Shown here: piece after piece, positions 26,870-35,416 of the stretch
Numbering within the stretch: position 1 is the first letter of the stretch
Layout: each line of letters starts with the position of its first letter
DNA from: Neorhizobium alkalisoli
GTDB taxonomy: Bacteria; Pseudomonadota; Alphaproteobacteria; Rhizobiales; Rhizobiaceae
Direction of reading: 5' to 3'
Assembly: GCF_007829835.1 (NCBI RefSeq)
Contig: NZ_VIWP01000002.1
Location: 62,001-126,000, forward strand
Length of the DNA: 64,000 nucleotides
Translations under genes and position numbers: made by a program
The notes under the pieces: generated by a model
Told to the model about the DNA's origin: nothing
Databases searched by the model: none
What the model saw: only the letters and a program-made list of their open reading frames with translations

Positions 26870-27838
26870 CTACTCGGCGGCGACGGGATAGCTGAGATGT
26901 TCGCCGGTCTTCACCAGCCGCGAAAATTCGGCATGGTTGGGGCAGGACGACAGGCGGGCGCCAAAACTTTCGATCAGCCATTGGCCCGCAGGACCCGGCG
27001 GATTGGCAGCTTTGCGCAGCGCATAAAGCGGATATTCGCCCTGTTCATAGGCTTCGAGATCGAGCTTGACGAGATCGCCAGTACTCAGATCCCCGCGCAC
27101 CATCGAAGCCGGCAAGCCGCCCCAGCCGAGGCCACCCTTGATCAGCTGGTATTTCGTCGCGATGTCGCTGATCCGCCAGATCTTGTAGGACAGAACGTTG
27201 AAATCCCGGCCCGCGGTAATGCCGGAAGCATCCGTTACTACCAGCTGGGTTTCCTCGCGCACATCGGCCACCGTCAGCGGCCGGCCAAGGCGCACGAGCG
27301 GATGTTCGGGGGCAGCGACCGGCAGCATGAAGGAATGGCCGATCCTTTCCGCCACCAGCGAATCGTCTGGCCGCAGCAGCGCGCCGCCAATGCCGATCCC
27401 GGCCCGGCCGGAAGAGACCATGTCCATCACCATGCCGAGCTCGCCGACACTGAGGTTGAGCGCGACGCTCGGAAACTGCTTGCGGAAATCCTTCAGCTCG
27501 GCCACGACCGCCTCGGCCGGCACCATGACGCTGATGGCGAGCGAGACTTCCGCCTCAAGCCCCTGCTTGATGCTTTTTGCCCGCGAGCGCATCACCTGCA
27601 GGTCGGCGACGATGCGGCGCGCATCGGTCAGCATCGCCCTGCCCGCATCCGTCAGCCGCGGCTGCCTTGCGCCGCTACGCTCGAACAGCGGCATGTCGAG
27701 CTGCGTCTCGAGATTGGCGATCGTATAGCTCACCACGGACTGGGCGCGGTTGAGTTGTCGGGAGGCGGCGGAAAAGCTGCCGCTTTCGGCAACGGCAATG
27801 AAGACCTGCAGCTGGTCGAGTGTCGGGTTGGCGTCCAT
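26870..27838 (-). CDS. LysR-family transcriptional regulator
   Basis: A 322-residue LysR protein. The N-terminal winged helix (LDQLQVFIAVAESGSFSAAS, LNRAQSVVSYTIANLE, about 7-50) is followed by a substrate-binding domain (about 95-300). It is divergent from azoR with 151 bases between the start codons, so it probably controls that gene in response to quinones, azo compounds or thiol stress. The intergenic region has CTTCGATA twice, 13 bases apart. Confidence 0.9.
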   Translation of the reverse strand: MDANPTLDQLQVFIAVAESGSFSAASRQLNRAQSVVSYTIANLETQLDMPLFERSGARQPRLTDAGRAMLTDARRIVADLQVMRSRAKSIKQGLEAEVSLAISVMVPAEAVVAELKDFRKQFPSVALNLSVGELGMVMDMVSSGRAGIGIGGALLRPDDSLVAERIGHSFMLPVAAPEHPLVRLGRPLTVADVREETQLVVTDASGITAGRDFNVLSYKIWRISDIATKYQLIKGGLGWGGLPASMVRGDLSTGDLVKLDLEAYEQGEYPLYALRKAANPPGPAGQWLIESFGARLSSCPNHAEFSRLVKTGEHLSYPVAAE

Positions 27839-27989
27839 TGAACTATCCAGATCTTCGATAGAAAACTTCGATATTATCCCCGTTTTATCGATGACGGTCC
27901 ACCCTTATTTCTGACGCCAGACGAGTCCCTCCAGTCTCGCAAGCGGGCCGCAAGGCTCAATATTTTTAGAGCAATCAAGGATTTGACCC
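27839..27989 (+). promoter_or_regulatory. Divergent control region of the LysR gene and azoR
   Basis: Contains TCCAGATCTTCGATA (27846-27860), identical to a segment upstream of padR, and a second CTTCGATA 13 bases on. These are candidate LysR-binding sites. Confidence 0.45.
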
Positions 27990-28601
27990 ATGTCCTCCAT
28001 TCTTCTGGTGACGTCCAGCCCGCGCGGCGAGGAATCCCTGTCCACCAAGATCGCCACCGAATTCGTCGATAAGTTGAAGGCGAAGGATGCTGGCGCAACC
28101 GTGACCCGCCTCGATCTCGGCAAGAACCCGATCGCACATCTCGACACGGTCACCACGTCGGCCATCCGCAAGCCGGCCGAAGCCCGCAACGCCGAAGAAG
28201 CTGCCGCTGCCGCCGAATCCGACCAGCGCGTTGCCGAGCTGCTCGCAGCCGACACGGTCGTGCTCGCCACCGGCCTCATCAACTTCAACATCTATTCGAC
28301 GCTGAAGAGCTGGATCGACAACGTTGCCCGCGCCGGCCTGACCTTCCGCTACACCGCCGAAGGCCCGCAGGGTCTTGCCACCGGTAAGAAGGTTTATGTC
28401 GTTCTGTCGGCTGCCGGCGTTTACTCCGAAGGCCCGGCCATGGCGATGAACCATGCCATTCCCTACCTGAAGACGGTTCTCGGCTTCATGGGCATGACCG
28501 ATGTCGAAGTCATCTATGTCGAAGGCACCGCCTTCGGTCCGGAAGCCTTTGAAAAGGCAATCGCGACCGCTCAGGAACGCACCACGGCGCTCGCAGCCTA
28601 A
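27990..28601 (+). CDS. azoR: FMN-dependent NADH-azoreductase (AzoR)
   Basis: A 203-residue flavodoxin-fold oxidoreductase. The N-terminal FMN phosphate loop is LVTSSPRGEESLSTKIATEF (about 6-25). PGxxNF-type residues appear as ATGLINFNIYSTLKSWIDNV (about 90-109), and the second loop as VVLSAAGVYSEGPAMA (about 136-151). AzoR reduces azo dyes and quinones with NADH and protects against thiol and quinone stress. It is divergent from the LysR gene and ends in a strong terminator lying inside the 3' end of the opposing GGDEF gene. Confidence 0.9.
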   Translation: MSSILLVTSSPRGEESLSTKIATEFVDKLKAKDAGATVTRLDLGKNPIAHLDTVTTSAIRKPAEARNAEEAAAAAESDQRVAELLAADTVVLATGLINFNIYSTLKSWIDNVARAGLTFRYTAEGPQGLATGKKVYVVLSAAGVYSEGPAMAMNHAIPYLKTVLGFMGMTDVEVIYVEGTAFGPEAFEKAIATAQERTTALAA

Positions 28602-28607
28602 GACTGC

Positions 28608-29894
28608 TCAGGAGGCTGCGACTGCAGCCCCACCGAGACGACCATGACGGCCGTGGACATTGTCCCGGCCGTCTTTTTTTGCCTGGTAGAGGCGCGTATC
28701 GGCAGCAGAGAGCAGAGTTTCAAGCGAGGTCCCGTCATCCGGCGCGGTCGCAACGCCGATCGAGACCGTCATTCCCTCGCCATCCGGACGCAGCACGCCA
28801 TGGCTCGCAAGCCTCAGGCGTTCCGACAGCGCCAAGGCTCCGTCATGGTCCGTCACAGGCAGGATCATGACGAATTCCTCGCCACCGAAACGGAAAAGCC
28901 GATCGCCCGGCCGGGCGCTGACCTTGAGGTTCGCGGCAAGCCCCCGCAACACGTCATCGCCCTTCAAATGACCAAACAGATCGTTGACCTGCTTGAAATG
29001 GTCGGCATCGATGATGATCAGACTTACAGCATCTCTGACAGACAGCGAGTTACGCAACAATCCCGGCGCATCGGCTTCGAGCCGGTTGCGATCGAAGGCG
29101 CCGGTCAGGCCATCGACGCCGCTTGTCGCGAGCAGCGCGTGGTACCGTTCGCGGAAGGTGAGATCGTGAAAGATGTCGCTGATCTCGCGCCGGGACCGTG
29201 ACAGCCGCGGGATCTGCTCGATCTTCATGTAGATGCCGAACAGCGCTGAATAGAGCAGAACCGCAAGAAGCTTGGCGTACCAGCCGCCGAAAAAGACGGC
29301 GAGCGGCGCGTTGAACAGAATATGCAGGACGGAGAAGAAGGCCGCCTGATCGAAAGTCATCATGATCAGGCCGCTCAGGCAGAAGCGCCAGACGACATGG
29401 CCGCGCAGGATACGCCCGAGCCGCTCGTAAAGAAGGATGATGGCGATCGCATCGACATAAAGGATCGCCGTGCCCCAGACCATCAGCCATCCCATCTCGT
29501 TGAGGAAGCCCATGTCGGCGGGACGGCCGCCCGGCAGGGTGACCACCGGATGGGCCTGCAGGATCTGCGCGATGACGACGGTCAGGAGATTGCCGAGAAA
29601 CAGGCCGTAGATCGGCTGACGCACGGTCGCCGCATCCTCCTTGAGATAAAGGAGCAGGATCATCATCAGCTTGCCGGTGAAAAACACCGAGGATCCGGGC
29701 GAAACAAGACCGAATGGCAGCTCGACGTAAAAGACGGCCGCCAGGTAGGTTTCCATGAAATGCATGACGCCGAGCGCGGCCAAAAATACCCCAAGCCCGA
29801 GCTGCCGGCGGAAATGCAGGAAGCCGGCCATGATCGCGAAATAGATGACCGCCTCAATGACGAACAAAACGAGATTGAAGACCTGCATCGACAT
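28608..29894 (-). CDS. Membrane-bound diguanylate cyclase (GGDEF)
   Basis: A 428-residue inner-membrane protein with about seven N-terminal helices (about 1-225), a sensory module I cannot assign to a named MASE type, then a GGDEF domain (about 255-410). The active site reads GGEEF (about 334-338). The inhibitory I-site RxxD is present as RPGD five residues earlier, so product inhibition is expected. It should make c-di-GMP from two GTP. It follows the Amt-PAS-GGDEF-EAL gene by 54 bases on the same strand, so both are probably one operon. The C-terminal codons overlap the azoR terminator on the other strand. Confidence 0.9.
   Translation of the reverse strand: MSMQVFNLVLFVIEAVIYFAIMAGFLHFRRQLGLGVFLAALGVMHFMETYLAAVFYVELPFGLVSPGSSVFFTGKLMMILLLYLKEDAATVRQPIYGLFLGNLLTVVIAQILQAHPVVTLPGGRPADMGFLNEMGWLMVWGTAILYVDAIAIILLYERLGRILRGHVVWRFCLSGLIMMTFDQAAFFSVLHILFNAPLAVFFGGWYAKLLAVLLYSALFGIYMKIEQIPRLSRSRREISDIFHDLTFRERYHALLATSGVDGLTGAFDRNRLEADAPGLLRNSLSVRDAVSLIIIDADHFKQVNDLFGHLKGDDVLRGLAANLKVSARPGDRLFRFGGEEFVMILPVTDHDGALALSERLRLASHGVLRPDGEGMTVSIGVATAPDDGTSLETLLSAADTRLYQAKKDGRDNVHGRHGRLGGAAVAAS
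28646..28680 (+). terminator. azoR terminator inside the opposing GGDEF gene
   Basis: GACGGCCG-T-GGAC-ATT-GTCC-CGGCCGTC followed by seven T on the plus strand, 45 bases after the azoR stop codon. It lies within the last codons of the convergent diguanylate cyclase gene. Confidence 0.85.
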
Positions 29895-29948
29895 GTTTTC
29901 TCAGCTACTTAAGGCGATCCATCGGGACGCTCGGCTCGATTATGGCGA

Positions 29949-32900
29949 TTATACCTTGCGGTGCAACATCCTCTGCGGCGTTATGCTTTCAAAACTGTCG
30001 TCCTGGATTTCCGGCAGTCTGCGCGGCATGTTGCGCAGCCGCGTCGCAATGGCCGGATCGATATCCCTTGCAAGTTCGGACGCCCTGGCGGGACGGCCGA
30101 GAAGGTAGCCCTGCAATTCGTCGCAACCGGCCTGGGCGAGGAAAAGCGCCTCTTCAATGCGCTCGACACCTTCGGCAACCGTATTCATGCCAAGCCCGGC
30201 ACCGAGATCGATGATCGTGCGGACGATGACCTGCGCATTCTCGACTTTGCCGATATTGGAAACGAAGCTGCGGTCGATCTTGATCGTATCGAAGGGATAA
30301 CGGCTGAGATAGCTGAGCGACGAATAACCGGTGCCAAAATCGTCGAGAGCGATATCGAAGCCGATCTTTTTCAGGTCGTTCAAAATCTGCAATGCGCGTT
30401 TGTCGTCGTCGATCAGCACGTTTTCGGTGATCTCGAGCTCGATGCGGTTCGGATCGGCACCCGTGCGGCGCAGGAGTTCGGTCAGGTTGGAGACGAATTC
30501 CGAATGGCGGAACTGCAGCGGGCTGACATTGACGCTGATCCGGCCCTCGATCGTCTCCAAGAGCCGGCAGGCCTCGGCCAGAACCCATTCGCCGAGCTGG
30601 ATGATCTTGCCCGAGGCTTCGGCCACCGGAATGAAGTCACCGGGGCTGATCATGCCGCGCTTCGGATGGCTCCAGCGCAGCAGCGCCTCGTAACCGATGA
30701 CATCGGCCGTCTCCACCTCGACACGCGGCTGCAGATAAAGTTCGAACTCGCCACGTTTCAGGCCGATCTCGAGATCCGCCTCAAGCGCACGGCGCTTTTC
30801 GATCAGCTCGTTCATGCCCTTTCGGAACAGGCGAAAAGCGTTCCGGCCGGCATTTTTTGCGTGATAGAGGGCGATATCGGCGCAGCCGACAAGCGGGTCG
30901 CTGTCCTGCGCATGGTCGGGGCAAAGCGCGCCGCCAATGCTGACCGAGACATTCACCTGCTCGCCGAAACCGATATCGATCGGTTCAGCCATGGCCTGCA
31001 GGATACGCGCACCAAAATCCTCCAACTGCGCCTCGTTCTCGACATGGCAGAGCAGGACCGCGAATTCGTCGCCGCCTAGGCGGGCGGCGCTGGCATGCTC
31101 GCCGGCCACCGCAGCGAGCCGGTTGGCCGTGGCGCGGATCACCGCATCACCGGCCTGGTGGCCGTGAATGTCGTTGATATCCTTGAAGCGGTCGAGATCG
31201 ACCATGACGACGCCGCAGCTGCGCCCGGGGCCGGCGGTGTTGACGAGCGATTTCAGGCGTTCGGAAAAGAGAACACGGTTGGGCAGGCCGGTCAGGGCAT
31301 CGTGCTGGGCCAGATGGCGGATGCGCTGCTCCGCCTGTTTTCTCTCACGCAGATCGAAAAAACAGCCGACACGCGCCGTTTCGCCACGAAACACGATGTC
31401 GCGGCCGCGCGCCTGCACCGGAATGCATTCGCCATTCGGCCGGCTGATCGAGATTTCGTAGCTGGTATCGTCATTGAGCTGGACGATCTCGGCAATGCTC
31501 ATCGTCTCGCCGTCCATCAGGAAATCATAGATCGACGTGCCGACCAGCTCGCTCAGCGGCAGGCCGACCAAGGCGCTCAGCTGTTCGTTGCCGTCGACGA
31601 CAAGGCCATTGCGGTGGATCATGATCGCTTCGAAGGTCGCATTGGCAAGGGTCGCGACGCGTTCGGCCTCTTCCCGGTCGTGGCGGAGCTGCAGCAACTC
31701 GCCGCGGCTGCGCTCCTGATCTTCTAGCCTGTTCATCAGCCGGTTGAAAAGGCCCGTCAGCCGTTCCGATTCATCGCCACGCACGATCGGCAGGCGCTTC
31801 TGCAGGTTGGGATTGGCATCAAGCAGATCGCCCAGCGCATTTTCGACATGGCCGACACCGAGCCGCGTGCCGTGCTCGGCCATGTTGAGCCCGTCATCCT
31901 CGTCCTCCAGCGAAACGCGGATCGGCATGATCCGGCCGAGGATGCGGAAGAAGATATAACCGAGGCCGAAGGACCAGTAGAAATTGACGCCGGCACCGAC
32001 CATCTGGATCTGCAGCTGGCCAAGCCGGCTGCCGGCCGGCAGAAGCTCAAGCGGAGCAAACAGCGCGACGAGAAGCGTGCCGGCGACACCGGCAAAGGCA
32101 TGCACGCCAATCGCGCCGACGGCGTCATCGACCTTGAGCACCCGTTCGACAAAGGCATTGCCAAAAATGGCGACGGCACCACCGATCGCGCCGACCATCA
32201 GCGAGGCGGCCGGATTGAACATATCGCAGCCGGCCGTGACGGCCACCAGACCGCCGAGCAGGCCGGCGCTCGATTTTTCCGGCAGGATGACGCCATCCTG
32301 GAAAAAGCCGAGGACATAACCGATGCAGGCGCCCATGCCGCCGGCCAGAACCGTGTTGACGATGATCGGCGCCGGCGAATGCGACAGACCGAGCGTCGCG
32401 CCGCTGGTGAGGCCGATCCAGCCGGTAAACAGCATCATCGCGCCGGTCGTCGCCAGAACCGGATTGTGGCCGGCAATGCGGACCGGGCTTCCGTCTATCC
32501 CGTATTTGCCAAGTCTCGGACCGATGACCAGACAGGCGGCAAGCGCCATCCATCCGCCCGTCGAATGCACCACGGTCGAGCCGGCAAAATCGACGAAACC
32601 CATATTGGCGAGGAAAGCGGTGCTATTGGCAAACAGTGCATTGCCCCAGGCCCAGTGGACGAAGGCCGGATAGATCAGCACCGACATGAAAAGCGAGGCG
32701 AAGACATAGGCTGCAAGCTTCATCCGCTCAGCGACGGCACCCGAGACGATGGTCGAGGCCATGCCGCAGAACATGACCTGGAAGACGAAAAAGGCGGATT
32801 GCCAGGGGCTTACCTGGTTGAGGAAGTAGAATGTGTCATCGCTGCCGATCGGCAGCAGCCCGTCCGATTTGCCGAAGGCCATCATGAAGCCGACGGCGGC

Positions 32901-33164
32901 AAAGGCGACCGCGCCGAAGACGAAATCGAGCAGGTTCTTCTGCGCGACATTGATCGAATTTTTGGAGCGGACCATGCCCGCTTCGAGCAAAAGAAAACCG
33001 ACCTGCATGGCCATGACCATGACGGCGGCGACGAGAACCCAGATCAGATCGAGATTGGAGGCGGCAAAATGTCCGTCACCGGCAAAGAGCATATCCGGGC
33101 TGAGGCCGGCGACAGACGCCACCCCTACCCTTGTTACCCGAAACGCCCCCCGGCAAGAACGCAT
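29949..33164 (-). CDS. Ammonium transporter fused to PAS-GGDEF-EAL
   Basis: A 1071-residue fusion. Residues about 30-420 are a complete Amt domain of about 11 helices. They hold both pore histidines (in VVHSTGGW about 200, and GVHAFAGVAG about 355), the phenylalanine-gate region MFCGMASTIVSGAVAERMK, and the Amt cytoplasmic tail motif GLNMAEHG (about 425-432). A coiled linker (about 460-505) leads to a PAS domain (about 507-612). A GGDEF domain follows (LGGDEF about 696-701, no RxxD I-site), then an EAL domain with EALLR, NVSP, EITEN, DDFGTG, KID, AEGVE and QGY all intact. By motif it can bind or pass ammonium and can make and break c-di-GMP. The start is uncertain: ATG 33164 is chosen over TTG 33197. 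It heads an operon with the downstream GGDEF gene. No glnK is adjacent. Confidence 0.92.
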   Translation of the reverse strand: MRSCRGAFRVTRVGVASVAGLSPDMLFAGDGHFAASNLDLIWVLVAAVMVMAMQVGFLLLEAGMVRSKNSINVAQKNLLDFVFGAVAFAAVGFMMAFGKSDGLLPIGSDDTFYFLNQVSPWQSAFFVFQVMFCGMASTIVSGAVAERMKLAAYVFASLFMSVLIYPAFVHWAWGNALFANSTAFLANMGFVDFAGSTVVHSTGGWMALAACLVIGPRLGKYGIDGSPVRIAGHNPVLATTGAMMLFTGWIGLTSGATLGLSHSPAPIIVNTVLAGGMGACIGYVLGFFQDGVILPEKSSAGLLGGLVAVTAGCDMFNPAASLMVGAIGGAVAIFGNAFVERVLKVDDAVGAIGVHAFAGVAGTLLVALFAPLELLPAGSRLGQLQIQMVGAGVNFYWSFGLGYIFFRILGRIMPIRVSLEDEDDGLNMAEHGTRLGVGHVENALGDLLDANPNLQKRLPIVRGDESERLTGLFNRLMNRLEDQERSRGELLQLRHDREEAERVATLANATFEAIMIHRNGLVVDGNEQLSALVGLPLSELVGTSIYDFLMDGETMSIAEIVQLNDDTSYEISISRPNGECIPVQARGRDIVFRGETARVGCFFDLRERKQAEQRIRHLAQHDALTGLPNRVLFSERLKSLVNTAGPGRSCGVVMVDLDRFKDINDIHGHQAGDAVIRATANRLAAVAGEHASAARLGGDEFAVLLCHVENEAQLEDFGARILQAMAEPIDIGFGEQVNVSVSIGGALCPDHAQDSDPLVGCADIALYHAKNAGRNAFRLFRKGMNELIEKRRALEADLEIGLKRGEFELYLQPRVEVETADVIGYEALLRWSHPKRGMISPGDFIPVAEASGKIIQLGEWVLAEACRLLETIEGRISVNVSPLQFRHSEFVSNLTELLRRTGADPNRIELEITENVLIDDDKRALQILNDLKKIGFDIALDDFGTGYSSLSYLSRYPFDTIKIDRSFVSNIGKVENAQVIVRTIIDLGAGLGMNTVAEGVERIEEALFLAQAGCDELQGYLLGRPARASELARDIDPAIATRLRNMPRRLPEIQDDSFESITPQRMLHRKV

Positions 33165-33279
33165 GAAATCGACCGCTGAAAACCTGATGAAAATCAAGTT
33201 CAGCTTACGGGCAAGGATTTAATTTTGAGTGTTTATCGGTTTTCGCTTGATGAAAGCGGCACCGGCCTGAACGTCAGGT

Positions 33280-33603
33280 TCAGGCTGAGCGGGAAACCTC
33301 ACCATCGGCAAACAGCGACGGACCGTTCTGGTCGATGATCTGCTGTGCCTTGCGCACCGTGTATTCGACCGCATCGTCCATTGAGGTGAACATGTCGGCG
33401 CGCACGAAGGTCCGCGTCAGGGTCTGGCCGTTGACATCCTTTTCGATGCGGCCGGCAAGACGGAACTGCTGGCCCTCGCGCATCGGGGCCGCATAGATCC
33501 GGCATTCGCCATAAAGCTGCGGCTCGGCCTCGGCAGCCGGCGCGGAGGACGGCTTGGCGCCGCCGGAAAACATCGAGAAGAGATTGTTGAGAAAAGAAGC
33601 CAT
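33280..33603 (-). CDS. HlyU-family protein
   Basis: A 107-residue protein. After a short N-terminal segment (MASFLNNLFSMFSGG) and a Pro/Ala linker, residues about 30-100 match the alphaproteobacterial HlyU family: YGECRIYAAPMREGQQFRLA, FVRADMFTSMDDAVEYTVRK, AQQIIDQNG. Despite the name, this family is distinct from the ArsR-type HlyU of Vibrio and its role is not established. It ends 116 bases before the Amt fusion gene start region and may be in a separate unit. Confidence 0.8.
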   Translation of the reverse strand: MASFLNNLFSMFSGGAKPSSAPAAEAEPQLYGECRIYAAPMREGQQFRLAGRIEKDVNGQTLTRTFVRADMFTSMDDAVEYTVRKAQQIIDQNGPSLFADGEVSRSA

Positions 33604-33694
33604 GTCCGCTTGCTAGCACATTCGGGCAACGGACGAAAAGAGCCGCGCCGCCAAAATCCGACGGCTGCGGCTTCGTCCTTTCGCCCCTCCCCGA

Positions 33695-34945
33695 TCAGAT
33701 GATCAGGTTGGCGAGGATTTCGTTTTCGGTAATGTCCTGATAACCGAGGCCGGCATCGTCGAAACGAGCCAGAAGATCGGTAAAGCTTTCCGGCGTTTTC
33801 GCCTCGATGCCGATCAGGATCGAGCCGAAATTGCGGGCCGATTTCTTCAGGTATTCGAAACGGGCGATATCATCGTCCGGGCCGAGCAGGTTGAGGAAGT
33901 CGCGCAGGGCGCCGGGGCGCTGGGCAAGTCGCAGGATGAAGTATTTCTTCAGGCCGGCATACCGCATCGCCCGTTCCTTGACGTCCGGCAGACGCTCGAA
34001 ATCGAAATTGCCGCCTGAGACGATGCAGACCACGGTCTTGCCGGCAAGCTTTTCACGATCGACCAGATCGAGCGCGGTGATCGACAGCGCGCCGGCCGGC
34101 TCCAGAACGAGGCCTTCGACATTCAGCATGTCGGTCATCGTCACGCAGATGGCATTTTCCGGCACGAGCTGGACCTGATCGGCGGAGAAATTCTTCAGCG
34201 CCTGGAAATTCAGATCACCGATGCGGGCGACGGCAGCGCCATCGACGAAATTATCGACCTTCGGCAGCGTCACCGGCTCGCCCCTGGTAAGGCTGGTCTT
34301 CAGGCTTGGCGCCCCTTCCGGCTCAGTGAAGAGAAAACCGTCCTTGGCCACGACGTCCTTGAAATAACCGGTCAGGCCCGAGGCGAGACCACCACCGCCG
34401 ACCGGCATGATGACGAGATCGGGCGTCACACCTTCCGGCAGCTGGTCGAGGATTTCGGCCGCGACCGTTCCCTGGCCTTCAATAATGTCGTCGGCATCGA
34501 AAGGCGGCACCATGGCGCCGCCAGTTTCGGCCACATAGGCGCGGGCTGCGGCATAGCACTGGTCAAAGATGTCGCCGATCAGCTTGATGGTGATGAAGGG
34601 GCCGCCGAACATGCGGGTCTTGTCGATCTTCTGCTGCGGCGTGGTGACCGGCATGAAAACGACGCCCGGCACCTGGAAATGGCGGCAGACAAAGGCAAAA
34701 CCCTGGGCATGATTGCCGGCAGAGGCGCAGACGAAGGTCTTGTCCTTCTCACCCGCCGCAATCGCCTTGCGCAGGAAATTGAAGGCGCCGCGAATCTTGT
34801 AGGAACGGACCGGCGAGAGATCCTCACGCTTCAGCCAGATCTGGGCACCGAATTTCGCGCTCAGGTGATCATTGAGCTGCAGCGGCGTCTCCGGAAAGAT
34901 TTCCCGCATTGCCAGTCTGGCTTCATCCACGCCCGCCTTATCCAC
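33695..34945 (-). CDS. ilvA: Threonine ammonia-lyase (threonine dehydratase)
   Basis: A 416-residue PLP enzyme converting threonine to 2-oxobutanoate and ammonium, the first step of isoleucine synthesis. The PLP lysine lies in RSYKIRGAFNFLRK (about 50-63), the substrate loop is SAGNHAQGFA (about 82-91), and the phosphate loop is MPVGGGGLASGL (about 183-194). A C-terminal ACT-like regulatory domain (about 335-416, YFILRLAQRPGALRDFLNLL) suggests control by isoleucine or valine. The start is GTG at 34945 with GAGGAG upstream; frames extending to 35152 encode no family sequence. It is the last gene before tRNA-Leu. Confidence 0.92.
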   Translation of the reverse strand: MDKAGVDEARLAMREIFPETPLQLNDHLSAKFGAQIWLKREDLSPVRSYKIRGAFNFLRKAIAAGEKDKTFVCASAGNHAQGFAFVCRHFQVPGVVFMPVTTPQQKIDKTRMFGGPFITIKLIGDIFDQCYAAARAYVAETGGAMVPPFDADDIIEGQGTVAAEILDQLPEGVTPDLVIMPVGGGGLASGLTGYFKDVVAKDGFLFTEPEGAPSLKTSLTRGEPVTLPKVDNFVDGAAVARIGDLNFQALKNFSADQVQLVPENAICVTMTDMLNVEGLVLEPAGALSITALDLVDREKLAGKTVVCIVSGGNFDFERLPDVKERAMRYAGLKKYFILRLAQRPGALRDFLNLLGPDDDIARFEYLKKSARNFGSILIGIEAKTPESFTDLLARFDDAGLGYQDITENEILANLII

Positions 34946-35165
34946 GTGCGGCTCCTCCTCATTCGAAACTGGGCGGCAAATCCTGCCGCGATATCTGGTG
35001 CGGGCGACGAGGATCTTTTTTGATCCGGCCGTCAAAGCCCGCATCTCTTGGGTTTCGGGTGCCCTATCGCCATTCCGAAGGCCGCGCAAGTCCAGCCGGC
35101 CGGCATGCGGTACGTCAGAACTTTCGTTGACCATGGTCGGGGGTTCTGGCAAAGGGTTTTACAGA

Positions 35166-35249
35166 GCGGACGTGGTGGAATTGGTATACACAACAGACTT
35201 AAAATCTGTCGCCACTGGCTTACGGGTTCGAGTCCCGTCGTCCGCACCA
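35166..35249 (+). tRNA. tRNA-Leu (TAA)
   Basis: An 84-base tRNA with the long class II variable arm, acceptor GCGGACG with CGTCCGC, anticodon TAA in CTTAAAATC, T-arm CGGGTTCGAGTCCCG and an encoded CCA end. Confidence 0.95.
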
Positions 35250-35416
35250 GTTTCGGCAGACCTGTTCCGCAACCGAGCTTTCAAACCCAAGCGACGTGTT
35301 TACGCGGAGCGGAGCGGACCGTTCCGCCCCGGGAATGCCCTCGCCCCGGCATTCGACGCCGGGGCACCTTGTCTCTGGCAAAAAGGGCGGCGTGCCCGAA
35401 TGGGCACACCAGATCC

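Noticed and set aside
31848..33179. Plus-strand frame antisense to the Amt domain
   Set aside because: Its Arg/Asp/His-rich sequence is the mirror of the transporter codons; the Amt frame has all family motifs.
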